Shown: piece after piece, positions 1 through 6,799 of the stretch
Layout: each line of letters begins with the position of its first letter
Position numbering within the stretch: the first letter of the stretch is position 1
DNA from: Actinomycetes bacterium
Lineage (GTDB): Bacteria > Actinomycetota > Actinomycetes > Mycobacteriales > Mycobacteriaceae
NCBI GenBank assembly: GCA_023404955.1
Contig: JAEXZY010000146.1
Coordinates: forward strand, 1 to 23,529
DNA length: 23,529 nucleotides
Reading direction: 5' to 3'
The notes under the pieces: generated by a model
The model's database searches: none
Told to the model about the DNA's origin: nothing
The model's input: only the letters and a program-made list of their open reading frames with translations
Position numbers and translations under genes: made by a program

Positions 1-44
1 CGGGGGCCCCCCCCCCGCCCGGGGCCCCCCGCCCCCCCCCCCCC
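1..44. other. G/C-only homopolymer run, probable sequencing artefact
   Basis: The first 44 bases contain only G and C in long homopolymer runs, with no A or T. This differs from the normal mixed coding sequence that starts abruptly at about 45. Such runs are typical of poor-quality or no-signal base calls at a read or contig edge. The gene reading through it (minus strand) stays open only because G/C-only codons cannot be stops. Treat these bases as unreliable. Confidence 0.8.
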
Positions 45-275
45 AAGGCTCGGTCCGCGCAACGTCGCGAGGAAGGGAGCGTCGTCGAGGTGGCCGTCGA
101 GCAGGTCGGCACCCAGGCCGTCCACCAGCAGCAGGCAGACGCCGGAGACCTCGCCCGCGGCACCGAAACTCTCGCCAAGACGTGAGGAGAACCCCGCGAC
201 ACCCATGGCTGCCAGCAGCGACGGAGCCACGTCGGCGAGGTGGCTGGCCTGCGGATCCGGCCGGGGCAGGTCCAC
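1..275 (-). CDS. Alkaline phosphatase superfamily protein (nucleotide pyrophosphatase/phosphodiesterase-like), N-terminal fragment
   Basis: Only the first ~77 codons are real (45-275); the rest is lost at the contig edge. The minus-strand reading starts at a GTG at 275, two bases after the stop of the response regulator gene, so it is probably translated by coupling as the last gene of the signalling operon. The peptide begins MDLPRPDPQ, continues through an Ala/Gly-rich helix, and reaches VCLLLVDGLGADLL at about residues 48-61. The hydrophobic strand followed by D-G-L-G-x-D is the first metal-binding motif of the alkaline phosphatase / phosphodiesterase superfamily, in the form seen in mycobacterial 'alkaline phosphatase family' proteins of about 370-400 residues. 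The rest of the active site is missing, so substrate cannot be inferred. No signal peptide is visible, which suggests a cytoplasmic enzyme. Confidence 0.65.
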   Translation of the reverse strand, partial: MDLPRPDPQASHLADVAPSLLAAMGVAGFSSRLGESFGAAGEVSGVCLLLVDGLGADLLDGHLDDAPFLATLRGPSLGGGGAGGPGRGGGP

Positions 276-277
276 CT

Positions 278-718
278 CTACGAGTGGGGGAGTCGGACCA
301 CCTGCACGAAGAACTCGTCGATCTGCCGGACGGCGTTCATGAACTGGTCGAGGTCGACGGGCTTGGTCACGTATGCGTTGGCATGCAGTTTGTAGCTGCG
401 CAGGATGTCTTCCTCGGCCGACGAGGTGGTCAGCACCACGACCGGGATGTGGTTGAGCTCCGGGTCGCTCTTGATGGTCTCGAGCAGCTGACGCCCGTCG
501 TACTTGGGCAGATTCAGATCGAGCAGCACCAGGTCCGGACGCGGCGCACCCTCGTACTTGCCCCGCCGATAGAGGAAGTCCAAACCCTCCTCGCCGTCGT
601 GGGCGACGTGCAGATTGTTCTTGATCTTGTTGTGCTCGAAGGCTTCCCGGGTGATCAGCTCATCTCCCGGATCGTCCTCGATCAGCAGCACGTCGATGGC
701 ACGTTCAGCGGGAGTCAT
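278..718 (-). CDS. Single-domain response regulator (Rcp1-like receiver)
   Basis: A 146-residue stand-alone receiver domain with no output domain. The acidic pocket is LLIEDDPGD (E14, D15, D16). The phospho-acceptor is D67 in LVLLDLNLP, the switch Thr is T97 in VVVLTTSS, and the conserved Lys is K119 in VTKP. The extended DLNLPKYDG loop and length are typical of Rcp1/CheY-like regulators that pair with phytochrome-type or CHASE3 histidine kinases. The ATG at 718 overlaps the kinase stop as ATGA (4 bp), which fixes the start; a longer open frame upstream to 880 lies inside the kinase gene and is not credible. Its likely phosphodonor is the adjacent kinase. With no output domain it probably acts as a phosphorelay intermediate or through protein contact, possibly with the upstream receiver-phosphatase. 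Confidence 0.9.
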   Translation of the reverse strand: MTPAERAIDVLLIEDDPGDELITREAFEHNKIKNNLHVAHDGEEGLDFLYRRGKYEGAPRPDLVLLDLNLPKYDGRQLLETIKSDPELNHIPVVVLTTSSAEEDILRSYKLHANAYVTKPVDLDQFMNAVRQIDEFFVQVVRLPHS

Positions 719-2322
719 GACGACGATCCTTCCATTTCGGGTACCGCGGCGGCGGAGTCCGCCTCGGAACCTGTCTTGCCGGAGCGGGCGCTGGGCAACG
801 TGAACCGGAAGCGGGTGCCATCGGTGTAGTCGTTGTCGATCCAGATCGTCCCGCCGTGGTGTTCGACGATCTTCTTGCACAATGCCAGACCGATTCCGGT
901 CCCGGTGTAGGCATCGCGTCCGTGCAGCCGCTGGAAGATGACGAAGACCTTCTCAGAGAACTCCGCGGCGATCCCGATTCCGTTGTCACTCACCGAGAAC
1001 TGCCACTGGCCGGGCTCGGCGGAGCCGCACTCGATCACGATCCGCGGTGCGACGCCCACGCGGCGGAACTTCACGGCGTTGCCGATCAGGTTCTGCCACA
1101 GCATGGTCAGCAGGGTCGGATCCCCTGTGATCGTCGGCAACCCATCGGCGGGCCGCTCGATCTGCGCCCCTGTCTCTTCTACCGCCGTCGCGACGTTGCC
1201 CAGTGCGGCGTCGAGAACAGAGTCGAGATCGACGCCGGTCTCGGTGGCATTGAGACGGCCCACCCGGGAGAACGTGAGCAGGTCGTTGATCAGCACCTGC
1301 ATCCGCTTGGCCCCATCGACGGCGAAGCCGATGTACTCCGTGCCGCGTTCGTCGAGCTTGTCGCCGTAGCGTTTCTCCAGCAACTGGCAGAACGACGCGA
1401 CCTTGCGCAGCGGCTCCTGGAGGTCGTGGGACGCCACGTAGGCGAACTGCTCCAGTTCGGCGTTGGAGCGGCGCAACTCCTCGGCATGCTCATCGAGCGC
1501 CTCCGTCGCCGCCCGGGACGCCTGCAGCTCGTCGACGATCCGTTGCCGCATGTTGTCGACGTCGATCGCGATCAAGCGGATGTCGCGGGGACCCTGCGGC
1601 TGGATCTTCTCGCCGAAGTTCCCTTCGGCGATCCGCCGGCACGCCGCAGCCAGCCGGCCCAGCGGCCGCACCAGAGCACGGCGCAGCACGATCGCCAACA
1701 CCACCATCGTGACCAGGAACGCAACGAGCATCGCGACCAGCACGCCGTTGCGCCACGCGCTGATGGATTCGAGTTCGGCGATGCCGTCGGTGCGCGCCTG
1801 GGCGAGGTGCTGATTCTGCTGTTCGAACAGCCCGCGCAACCGGTCGAATTCGGACTTGCCGATCTCGGTGAGCGCGGGGGAGATCGCGTTGCGCAGCCCG
1901 GGCTGCACTGCCGCGATGACGGGTTCGGCGTAGCTGTCCCGCCACGAGCCGGCGGCCTGCTCGATCGCATCGAGGTCCGCGAGCAGATCGGGCCGTTTCT
2001 GCTCGAACTGGCGCAGGTCGGCCGAGGCCTTCGACTCCAACTCTCGCCCGTTGTCGTAGGGAGCGAGGAACTGGGCGTCAGAGGAGATCACATATCCGCG
2101 GACCGCCGTCTCCTGATCGCGCAGGGCCGCCTGCAGCTGGTAGGCGGCCACCCGGGCGGGTCCCACGTTGTTGGTCAGCTGACCGGAAACCTGGTCGGTG
2201 CGACCCAGCAGCACCGCCGTCGTGACGGCGCCGGCGAGCACGACGATCGCCATGATCGACAACACCAGGTACTGCCAGCCCTCGACGGTCAGGGCGCGCA
2301 TCCCACGCTGGTCGGGGCTCAC
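715..2322 (-). CDS. CHASE3-HAMP sensor histidine kinase
   Basis: A 535-residue membrane sensor kinase. From the chosen start, TM1 is about residues 18-39, a mostly helical extracellular CHASE3-like sensor runs about 40-190 (with an RDQETAVRGYVIS-type segment), TM2 is about 193-214, and a HAMP linker (RPLGRLAAACRRIAEGNF) follows. The dimerisation helix carries the phospho-accepting His299 in YVASHDLQEPLRK. The ATPase has an N-box (LWQNLIGNAVKF, ~408-419), G1 (DNGIGIA, ~446-452) and G2 (GTGIGLAL, ~474-481). I chose GTG at 2322 because GAGG lies 8 bases upstream and it leaves a 10-base gap after the phosphatase stop; an ATG at 2355 would overlap that gene by 23 bp. The 3' end overlaps the response regulator start by 4 bp, strong evidence for a cognate pair. 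The CHASE3 ligand is not predictable. Confidence 0.92.
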   Translation of the reverse strand: MSPDQRGMRALTVEGWQYLVLSIMAIVVLAGAVTTAVLLGRTDQVSGQLTNNVGPARVAAYQLQAALRDQETAVRGYVISSDAQFLAPYDNGRELESKASADLRQFEQKRPDLLADLDAIEQAAGSWRDSYAEPVIAAVQPGLRNAISPALTEIGKSEFDRLRGLFEQQNQHLAQARTDGIAELESISAWRNGVLVAMLVAFLVTMVVLAIVLRRALVRPLGRLAAACRRIAEGNFGEKIQPQGPRDIRLIAIDVDNMRQRIVDELQASRAATEALDEHAEELRRSNAELEQFAYVASHDLQEPLRKVASFCQLLEKRYGDKLDERGTEYIGFAVDGAKRMQVLINDLLTFSRVGRLNATETGVDLDSVLDAALGNVATAVEETGAQIERPADGLPTITGDPTLLTMLWQNLIGNAVKFRRVGVAPRIVIECGSAEPGQWQFSVSDNGIGIAAEFSEKVFVIFQRLHGRDAYTGTGIGLALCKKIVEHHGGTIWIDNDYTDGTRFRFTLPSARSGKTGSEADSAAAVPEMEGSSS

Positions 2323-2332
2323 TGCGACATCC

Positions 2333-3541
2333 TCACGACGATGTCCTCTCCACACGCACCACCGCGATGTCGTCGGCCATCCCGCCGTGCGACTGCGCCT
2401 GGTGCTCGACGGCGTTGATCAACGCGTCGACGAACTCCGGCCCGGGCAGGTGCGCCAGTGACCGGGCCAGCTCCAGCAGCCCGTCTTCCCCGAGGCGCTC
2501 GTTGCCTCGGCCGACATGGCCCTCGAACAAGCCGTCGGTGATCAGCACCAGGCCCATCCCGAACGGCAACTCCACCGACTGCGGAGCCCAATCACCGACG
2601 TGCAGTCCGAGCGCCGGGCCGCCGGCCGGCTCCACCCACTCGACGGTGCCGCCGCCGTGCAGCAGCATGCCGGGGTGGCCGGCCCGCACCGCGGTGAGCG
2701 CGGTGCCCTCCTCGGGCAGCGCCAGGCTGAGCACCGTGGCGAACGTCTTCTTACCTGCCCGTTCGGCCCGGAGGATCCGCTCGAGTTGCCGCATGCGTTC
2801 GGCACCGCGCAGCCCGGCGAAGGTCAATGCCCGCCAAGCGATCCGCAACGCGACACCGAGGGCCGCTTCGTCGGGCCCGTGCCCGGCGACATCACCGATC
2901 ATCACGTGCACCGTGCGGTCCGGCGTCTGGACGATGTCGAAGAAGTCCCCGCCGAGCAGCGCGTTCTGCCTGCTCGGTCGGTACTGGGTGACGATGCTGA
3001 CGCCCGGGTCGTCGAGCAGCAACGGCGAGGGCAACAGCCCACGCTCGAGCCGGGCGTTCTCCCGCTCGCGTGACCGGGTGGCGTGCAGATCGACAGCGGT
3101 CAGCTCGGCGCGCTTGCGTTCGATGGCGTAGAGGACGGCGCGCCGCAGCGTTTCCGGATCGACGCGGCCCTTGACCAGATAGTCCTGCGCGCCGGAGGCG
3201 ACGGCGGCCGACGCCACGTGTTCGTCGTTCAGACCGGTCAGCACCACGACCGGGACGGTCGCGTCCCGCGCGGCGATGCGCGTGAGTCCCGCGACCCCTT
3301 CGGTGTCGTGCAGGTGCAGATCCAACAGCACGCAGTCGGGGCGCGAGCCGGCGATGGCCTTCTCGGCCTCGGCCATCGATTCGGCCCACACCACGGCCAT
3401 GTCGACACCGGCGTCGGCGATCAGTTCTTCGACCAGGATGGCGTCGCCGCGGTCGTCCTCGACGAGGAGGACCTGCAGTGGCCCAGCCTCGCCCGGCACC
3501 GTCAGCTGACCCGGCACGTCTGCGTACGACTGCTCACGCAT
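2333..3541 (-). CDS. Receiver domain - PP2C (SpoIIE/RsbU-type) serine phosphatase
   Basis: A 402-residue two-domain regulator. The N-terminal receiver (about 20-140) has the acidic pair D29/D30, acceptor D74 in CVLLDLHLHD, T102 and K124. A short coiled segment (about 140-170, Arg/Glu-rich) links it to a SpoIIE-type PP2C domain with GGDFFD (197-202), GDVAGHG (216-222), an ITDGL strand and a C-terminal DD pair (390-391) that would bind the catalytic metals. In this family, phosphorylation of the receiver controls a phosphatase that dephosphorylates a STAS anti-anti-sigma factor, releasing a SigB/SigF-type sigma factor. No anti-sigma or STAS anti-anti-sigma gene is adjacent, so the target is unknown. 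It is the first gene of the operon, with the kinase 10 bases downstream. ATG 3541 is preceded by a modest GAAG-type ribosome site. Confidence 0.9.
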   Translation of the reverse strand: MREQSYADVPGQLTVPGEAGPLQVLLVEDDRGDAILVEELIADAGVDMAVVWAESMAEAEKAIAGSRPDCVLLDLHLHDTEGVAGLTRIAARDATVPVVVLTGLNDEHVASAAVASGAQDYLVKGRVDPETLRRAVLYAIERKRAELTAVDLHATRSRERENARLERGLLPSPLLLDDPGVSIVTQYRPSRQNALLGGDFFDIVQTPDRTVHVMIGDVAGHGPDEAALGVALRIAWRALTFAGLRGAERMRQLERILRAERAGKKTFATVLSLALPEEGTALTAVRAGHPGMLLHGGGTVEWVEPAGGPALGLHVGDWAPQSVELPFGMGLVLITDGLFEGHVGRGNERLGEDGLLELARSLAHLPGPEFVDALINAVEHQAQSHGGMADDIAVVRVERTSS

Positions 3542-3570
3542 GATGGCATCTTCGATTGACGATTTCGTGA

Positions 3571-3597
3571 ACTTTACCCGGCCCGTTCACAGCAACC
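3571..3597 (-). promoter_or_regulatory. Candidate promoter of the signalling operon, SigF-like
   Basis: Reading the minus strand upstream of the phosphatase ATG, GGTT (3597-3594) is followed after 14 bases by GGGTAA (3579-3574), which overlaps TAAAGT (3576-3571). GGGTA at -10 with GTT at -35 resembles the mycobacterial SigF consensus, although the spacer is one or more bases shorter than usual. TAAAGT alone also fits a SigA-type TANNNT -10. Transcription would start about 25 bases before the ATG. Confidence 0.3.
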
Positions 3598-3755
3598 TCG
3601 CCAACCGGGCCGCAGCGGCGTTGCGACCCCTCGACATCCAGGTTGCGCTGGTAACCTCCGACCGGTCGCCGGCGTCTTCGCCCTCGGGGAGGCGACCTGC
3701 GTGCAGCCCCGGGAACCGACGCCGTCGTCACTGCTTCCAATCCGTCGAGACCGAA

Positions 3756-4967
3756 ATGAGTCGTGTGCGCACCGGTGAGATCAAGGCCCTGTCGGGCCTC
3801 CGCATCGTGGCCGCGCTGTGGGTCGTGCTGTTCCACTTCCGGCCACTGCTGGCCGAAGCGTCCCCTGGGGTGCGGAGCGCGCTCGCGCCGATCCTCAACG
3901 CCGGTGCCCAGGGTGTCGACCTCTTCTTCATCCTGAGTGGATTCGTGCTGACGTGGAACTACCTCGACCGGATGGGTGAATCCTGGTCGACGCGCGCCAC
4001 GCTGAGGTTCCTGTGGCTGCGGCTCGCCCGGGTCTGGCCGGTGTACCTGGTGACCATGCACCTGGCCGCGGCGTTCGCGGTGTTCACCCTGTACGTGGGC
4101 CGGTTCCCGCTGCCGCCGGACGTCATCGCATCACTGAACGCGCTGAGTTGGCTCAAACAGGTGTTCCTGGTGCAGCTGTGGTTCCAGCCGTTTTTCGACG
4201 GTTCCAGCTGGGACGGTCCGGCCTGGTCGATCAGCGCCGAGTGGTTGGCCTATCTGCTGTTCGGCGGACTGGTCCTGGTGGTGTTCCGCATCGCCGGGGT
4301 CACTCGCGCGCGGGGGCTGATGTGGCTGGCCGTCGCCGCCGCCCTGGCGCCCACGCTGCTGCTGCTCGCCCACGGCGTGTTCTACACCCCGTGGAGCTGG
4401 CTGCCCCGCATCATCATGCAGTTCACCGCCGGGGCGTTGGCCTGCGCGGCGGTACGCCGCCTGCAGCTCTCCGACCGGGGCCGCCACGTTGCCGGCCTCA
4501 CCGCGCTCGGCCTGGGCGCGGCGATCATCGGAGGGCTCTATCTCCTGGACGCCTACCCACCGCAGGACATGCTCGACGCCGGCGGACTCGTCGACGTCTT
4601 GTTCGTCCCCCTGGTGGTCACGCTGTCCATCGGCGCGGGCACGCTGCCCGCGCTGCTGTCCACCCCGGTGATGGTCTATCTCGGGCACATCTCGTTCGGG
4701 CTGTACATGGTGCACGAGATCGTGCACACCATGTGGAACTGGGCGGTGCAGCAGTTCGCTATCACCCTGGTTCCCAGCTGGTCGGCAAAGTTCGCCGTGG
4801 TCGGCCTGGTGGTGTTCTCGGGACTGCTGGCCGCGGTGCTCTACCACGTCGTCGAGGAGCCCGCGCGCCGCTGGATGCGCCGCATGATCGAACCCCGCAC
4901 CCCGCCGGCCAGCGTCTCGGATGCACCCCAGGGCCGGCTGCACCAGGTGACCGCGCGGGCGGGATGA
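3756..4967 (+). CDS. Acyltransferase 3 family membrane protein (OafA-like)
   Basis: A 403-residue integral membrane protein with about ten hydrophobic segments. It shows the AT3 family R-x10-H motif (R16...H27 in GLRIVAALWVVLFHF), the downstream GVDLFFILSGFVLT motif (~54-65) and the RxxRVWPVYL loop (~89-98). AT3 proteins move acyl groups across the membrane to acylate envelope glycans, lipids or exported small molecules. I start at ATG 3756 because the conserved first helix begins 12 codons later; an ATG at 3540 would add 72 residues of Arg/Pro-rich, non-conserved sequence running through the divergent promoter region. A secreted SGNH hydrolase follows 63 bp downstream on the same strand, a natural partner because many AT3 proteins carry a fused SGNH domain. 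The substrate cannot be told from sequence. Confidence 0.88.
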   Translation: MSRVRTGEIKALSGLRIVAALWVVLFHFRPLLAEASPGVRSALAPILNAGAQGVDLFFILSGFVLTWNYLDRMGESWSTRATLRFLWLRLARVWPVYLVTMHLAAAFAVFTLYVGRFPLPPDVIASLNALSWLKQVFLVQLWFQPFFDGSSWDGPAWSISAEWLAYLLFGGLVLVVFRIAGVTRARGLMWLAVAAALAPTLLLLAHGVFYTPWSWLPRIIMQFTAGALACAAVRRLQLSDRGRHVAGLTALGLGAAIIGGLYLLDAYPPQDMLDAGGLVDVLFVPLVVTLSIGAGTLPALLSTPVMVYLGHISFGLYMVHEIVHTMWNWAVQQFAITLVPSWSAKFAVVGLVVFSGLLAAVLYHVVEEPARRWMRRMIEPRTPPASVSDAPQGRLHQVTARAG

Positions 4968-5018
4968 GCAGATCATGACGCGCGGCGAGTCGGCGCGCCG
5001 GCCCGACCGGATCGACCC

Positions 5019-5024
5019 TAGGCT
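5019..5024 (+). promoter_or_regulatory. -10 hexamer for a leaderless GTG start (SGNH gene)
   Basis: TAGGCT lies exactly six bases before the GTG at 5031, and no Shine-Dalgarno sequence is present. This is the spacing expected when transcription starts on the G of the start codon, as in mycobacterial leaderless mRNAs with TANNNT -10 elements. Confidence 0.5.
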
Positions 5025-5030
5025 GGCCCA

Positions 5031-5720
5031 GTGAGTCGTGTGCTGACGTGGATCCTCGCTGCCGCCATGCTGTTCGGCGCTTTCAGCGCGCCGGCCCCGA
5101 CTGTCACTCATCGCCAGGTACAGGTTCTCGACTTCGCGGTCAACCGGGTTGCGGTGATCGGCGATTCGTACACCACGGGCAGCGATCAGGGCGGTAACGG
5201 TCCACAGGGCTGGGCGCCGCAGGTCTGGCAGGCGCTGAGCGATCACGGCATCCCGGTCACGCCCACAGTCGCGGCCGAGGGTGGGGCCGGGTACTGCACG
5301 CGGGGCAACCGCGGCAGCGTCTTCGAGGATCTGACCGTGCGGGCAGTCAAACCCAACGACACGCTCGTGGTGTTCTTCGGTTCCCGCAACGACATGAAGG
5401 TCGAGCCGACGCGGCTGTCCATTGCGATGTACGGGACGCTGAACTTGGCCCGTCAGATCGCGCGGTCGGCGAAGATGCTGGTCATCGGTCCGCCGTGGCC
5501 GACGGCCGATCCGCCACCGGAGATCCTGCGAATCCGCGACATCCTCAGCTATCAGGCCCAGCTCGCCGGGGCGACGTTCGTCGACCCGATCGCCGCCCGG
5601 TGGTTCGTCGGGCGCCCCGACCTCATCGGCGCCGACGGTGTGCACCCCACCGATGCCGGCCACGCCTACATGGCGGACAAGATCGCGCCGCTGATCGGCA
5701 CGCAACTCGCGCCGTACTGA
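5031..5720 (+). CDS. Secreted SGNH/GDSL-type hydrolase
   Basis: A 229-residue exported esterase or acyltransferase. An N-terminal hydrophobic segment (about residues 4-22, ending in Ala-Pro) looks like a signal peptide. SGNH block I is VAVIGDSYTTG with nucleophile Ser46. The Gly/Asn blocks are represented by the GAGYC-type segment and GSRND. Block V is DGVHPTDAGH with Asp202 and His205, completing the triad. It should act outside the membrane on an ester in the envelope or an exported metabolite. The acyltransferase-3 gene ends 63 bp upstream on the same strand, and the pair resembles a split version of fused AT3-SGNH transferases. A TANNNT box six bases before the GTG suggests it also has its own leaderless transcript. 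The true substrate is unknown. Confidence 0.85.
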   Translation: MSRVLTWILAAAMLFGAFSAPAPTVTHRQVQVLDFAVNRVAVIGDSYTTGSDQGGNGPQGWAPQVWQALSDHGIPVTPTVAAEGGAGYCTRGNRGSVFEDLTVRAVKPNDTLVVFFGSRNDMKVEPTRLSIAMYGTLNLARQIARSAKMLVIGPPWPTADPPPEILRIRDILSYQAQLAGATFVDPIAARWFVGRPDLIGADGVHPTDAGHAYMADKIAPLIGTQLAPY

Positions 5721-5727
5721 GAGCTGT

Positions 5728-5733
5728 TACGGT
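5728..5733 (+). promoter_or_regulatory. -10 hexamer for a leaderless GTG start (Dabb gene)
   Basis: TACGGT ends exactly six bases before GTG 5740, within the 19-bp gap after the SGNH stop codon. No ribosome-binding site is seen. The spacing is identical to that of the gene just upstream. Confidence 0.5.
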
Positions 5734-5739
5734 GCGCGG

Positions 5740-6030
5740 GTGATCCGCAACGTGGTGCTCGCCAAGCTCAAGGACGGTTACGACGCCGCCGAACTCGCGC
5801 AGATCCAGCAGGGTCTGCGGGAGCTGAACTGTCCCGGCACGGTGGCCTATTCGGCAGGTACGGATGCGGGCCTGCGCGAGGGCAATTGGGACTTCGTCAT
5901 CGTCGCCGACTTCACCGATGTCGAGTCCTACCGCGGCTACGACGCCGACGCCGAGCACAACGCGCTGCGGGCGCGCCTGGCCCCGATGATCGAGCAGATC
6001 GCGCGGGCGCAGATCGACCTGCCCGGCTAG
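5740..6030 (+). CDS. Dabb family protein (stress-responsive A/B barrel domain)
   Basis: A 96-residue single-domain protein. It opens with MIRNVVLAKLKDG, where family members usually have a hydrophobic first strand with H/R-x-V-L-x-K. The middle contains DFVIVADFTDVESYRGY, and the end has the helix AEHNALRARLAPMIEQIARAQIDL. This layout is the dimeric ferredoxin-like Dabb fold. Members include plant olivetolic acid cyclase-like enzymes and bacterial stress proteins of unknown role, so no reaction is assigned. The GTG start at 5740 is supported by the leaderless-type -10 box. The stop codon shares the palindrome CTAG (6027-6030) with the stop codon of the convergent amidotransferase gene. Confidence 0.8.
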   Translation: MIRNVVLAKLKDGYDAAELAQIQQGLRELNCPGTVAYSAGTDAGLREGNWDFVIVADFTDVESYRGYDADAEHNALRARLAPMIEQIARAQIDLPG

Positions 6031-6764
6031 CGGGCGTACCGCTGCGCGAACGCGCGCAGGATCGCCATGGGGTGGGTGACGGCCCTCTGGCGCGCGGCCT
6101 GCTTGAGCGTTTCCGCGGTGTCGGGCGCGAAGTAGCCGTGGTTCTTGTAGGCGTCGATGCGGGTGCACAGCCCGTCGACGTCGAGCTCCGGATGGAACTG
6201 CGTGGCGTAGACGTTCGCGCCGACCCGGAATGCCTGGACGGGACAGTCAGCGGAGCGCGCGAGCCGGGTGACGTGGTCCGGCAGGACCGAGGCCGCCTCT
6301 TTGTGCCCGCCGAACGCGTCGAAGGTGTCGGGCAGACCCGCGAAGATCGGATCTGCGCGGCCCTCGTCGGTCAGCTCGATGGACAACGGCCCTACAGGTT
6401 CGCTGTGCTCACGGTCGATGCGCGCGCCGACCGCCGCACCGAGGATGCCGATGCCGTAGCAGCAACCGAGGAACGGGAAGTCTGCGTCGATGACGGCCGC
6501 GATCATGTCGGCGAGTTCCGCTTCCACGCGCTGCTGCACCTGCGATTTCGTGGCGGGATCGTCGCTGACGGTGAACGGGCCGCCGCCCAGGATGATGCCT
6601 GACCAGTCCGCCAGCCGCAGGTGGCCGAGCGATTGGTGGGTGAGCCCGACGCGGTGCAGGCTCTGTGCGTCGAGTCCGGCGAATCGCATGACGGCGGCGT
6701 ACTCGTCGGCGGCCGCGTCGTCCTCGCCACGGATCGACAACAGCAGGAACGGGGCACCGACCAC
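6027..6764 (-). CDS. Class I glutamine amidotransferase (GuaA-N-like, stand-alone)
   Basis: A 245-residue class I (triad) glutamine amidotransferase with no fused synthetase domain. The oxyanion strand is GIILGGGPF (~56-64). The nucleophile elbow is FLGCCYGIG with Cys102 as the likely catalytic residue. His191 and Glu193 in ATQFHPE complete the triad. A GGHKEA segment (~152-157) matches the GMP-synthase-like amidotransferase subfamily often labelled 'glutamine amidotransferase' in actinobacteria. It should release ammonia from glutamine for an unidentified acceptor. The GTG start at 6764 is only 36 bases from the GTG of the divergent MenC-like gene and has its own -10 hexamer six bases upstream. 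The 3' end overlaps the convergent Dabb gene by 4 bp. Confidence 0.88.
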   Translation of the reverse strand: MVGAPFLLLSIRGEDDAAADEYAAVMRFAGLDAQSLHRVGLTHQSLGHLRLADWSGIILGGGPFTVSDDPATKSQVQQRVEAELADMIAAVIDADFPFLGCCYGIGILGAAVGARIDREHSEPVGPLSIELTDEGRADPIFAGLPDTFDAFGGHKEAASVLPDHVTRLARSADCPVQAFRVGANVYATQFHPELDVDGLCTRIDAYKNHGYFAPDTAETLKQAARQRAVTHPMAILRAFAQRYAR

Positions 6765-6770
6765 CGATCC

Positions 6771-6776
6771 AGCGTA
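6771..6776 (-). promoter_or_regulatory. -10 hexamer for a leaderless GTG start (amidotransferase)
   Basis: On the minus strand TACGCT (6776-6771) is followed by six bases and then GTG 6764. No Shine-Dalgarno sequence is present. It lies back to back with the -10 of the divergent gene. Confidence 0.5.
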
Positions 6777-6785
6777 ATCACGGGA

Positions 6786-6791
6786 TACCTT
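6786..6791 (+). promoter_or_regulatory. -10 hexamer for the MenC-like gene
   Basis: TACCTT is followed by eight bases and GTG 6800. This would give a transcript with a leader of zero to two bases. The hexamer is only nine bases from the divergent -10 at 6771-6776. Confidence 0.35.
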
Positions 6792-6799
6792 GTCGATCA

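Noticed and set aside
856..2418. Long plus-strand open frame opposite the histidine kinase
   Set aside because: It is a GC-rich shadow of the kinase on the other strand, with Arg/Gly/Asp/Val-biased translation and no domain. The minus-strand kinase has all expected motifs.
3540..3755. Upstream ATG 3540 for the acyltransferase
   Set aside because: It adds 72 Arg/Pro-rich residues before the first conserved helix and runs through the divergent promoter region.
4131..5705. 524-residue minus-strand open frame across AT3 and SGNH genes
   Set aside because: It crosses two recognisable plus-strand genes and the intergenic space, and its translation is low-complexity Arg/Gly/His-rich.
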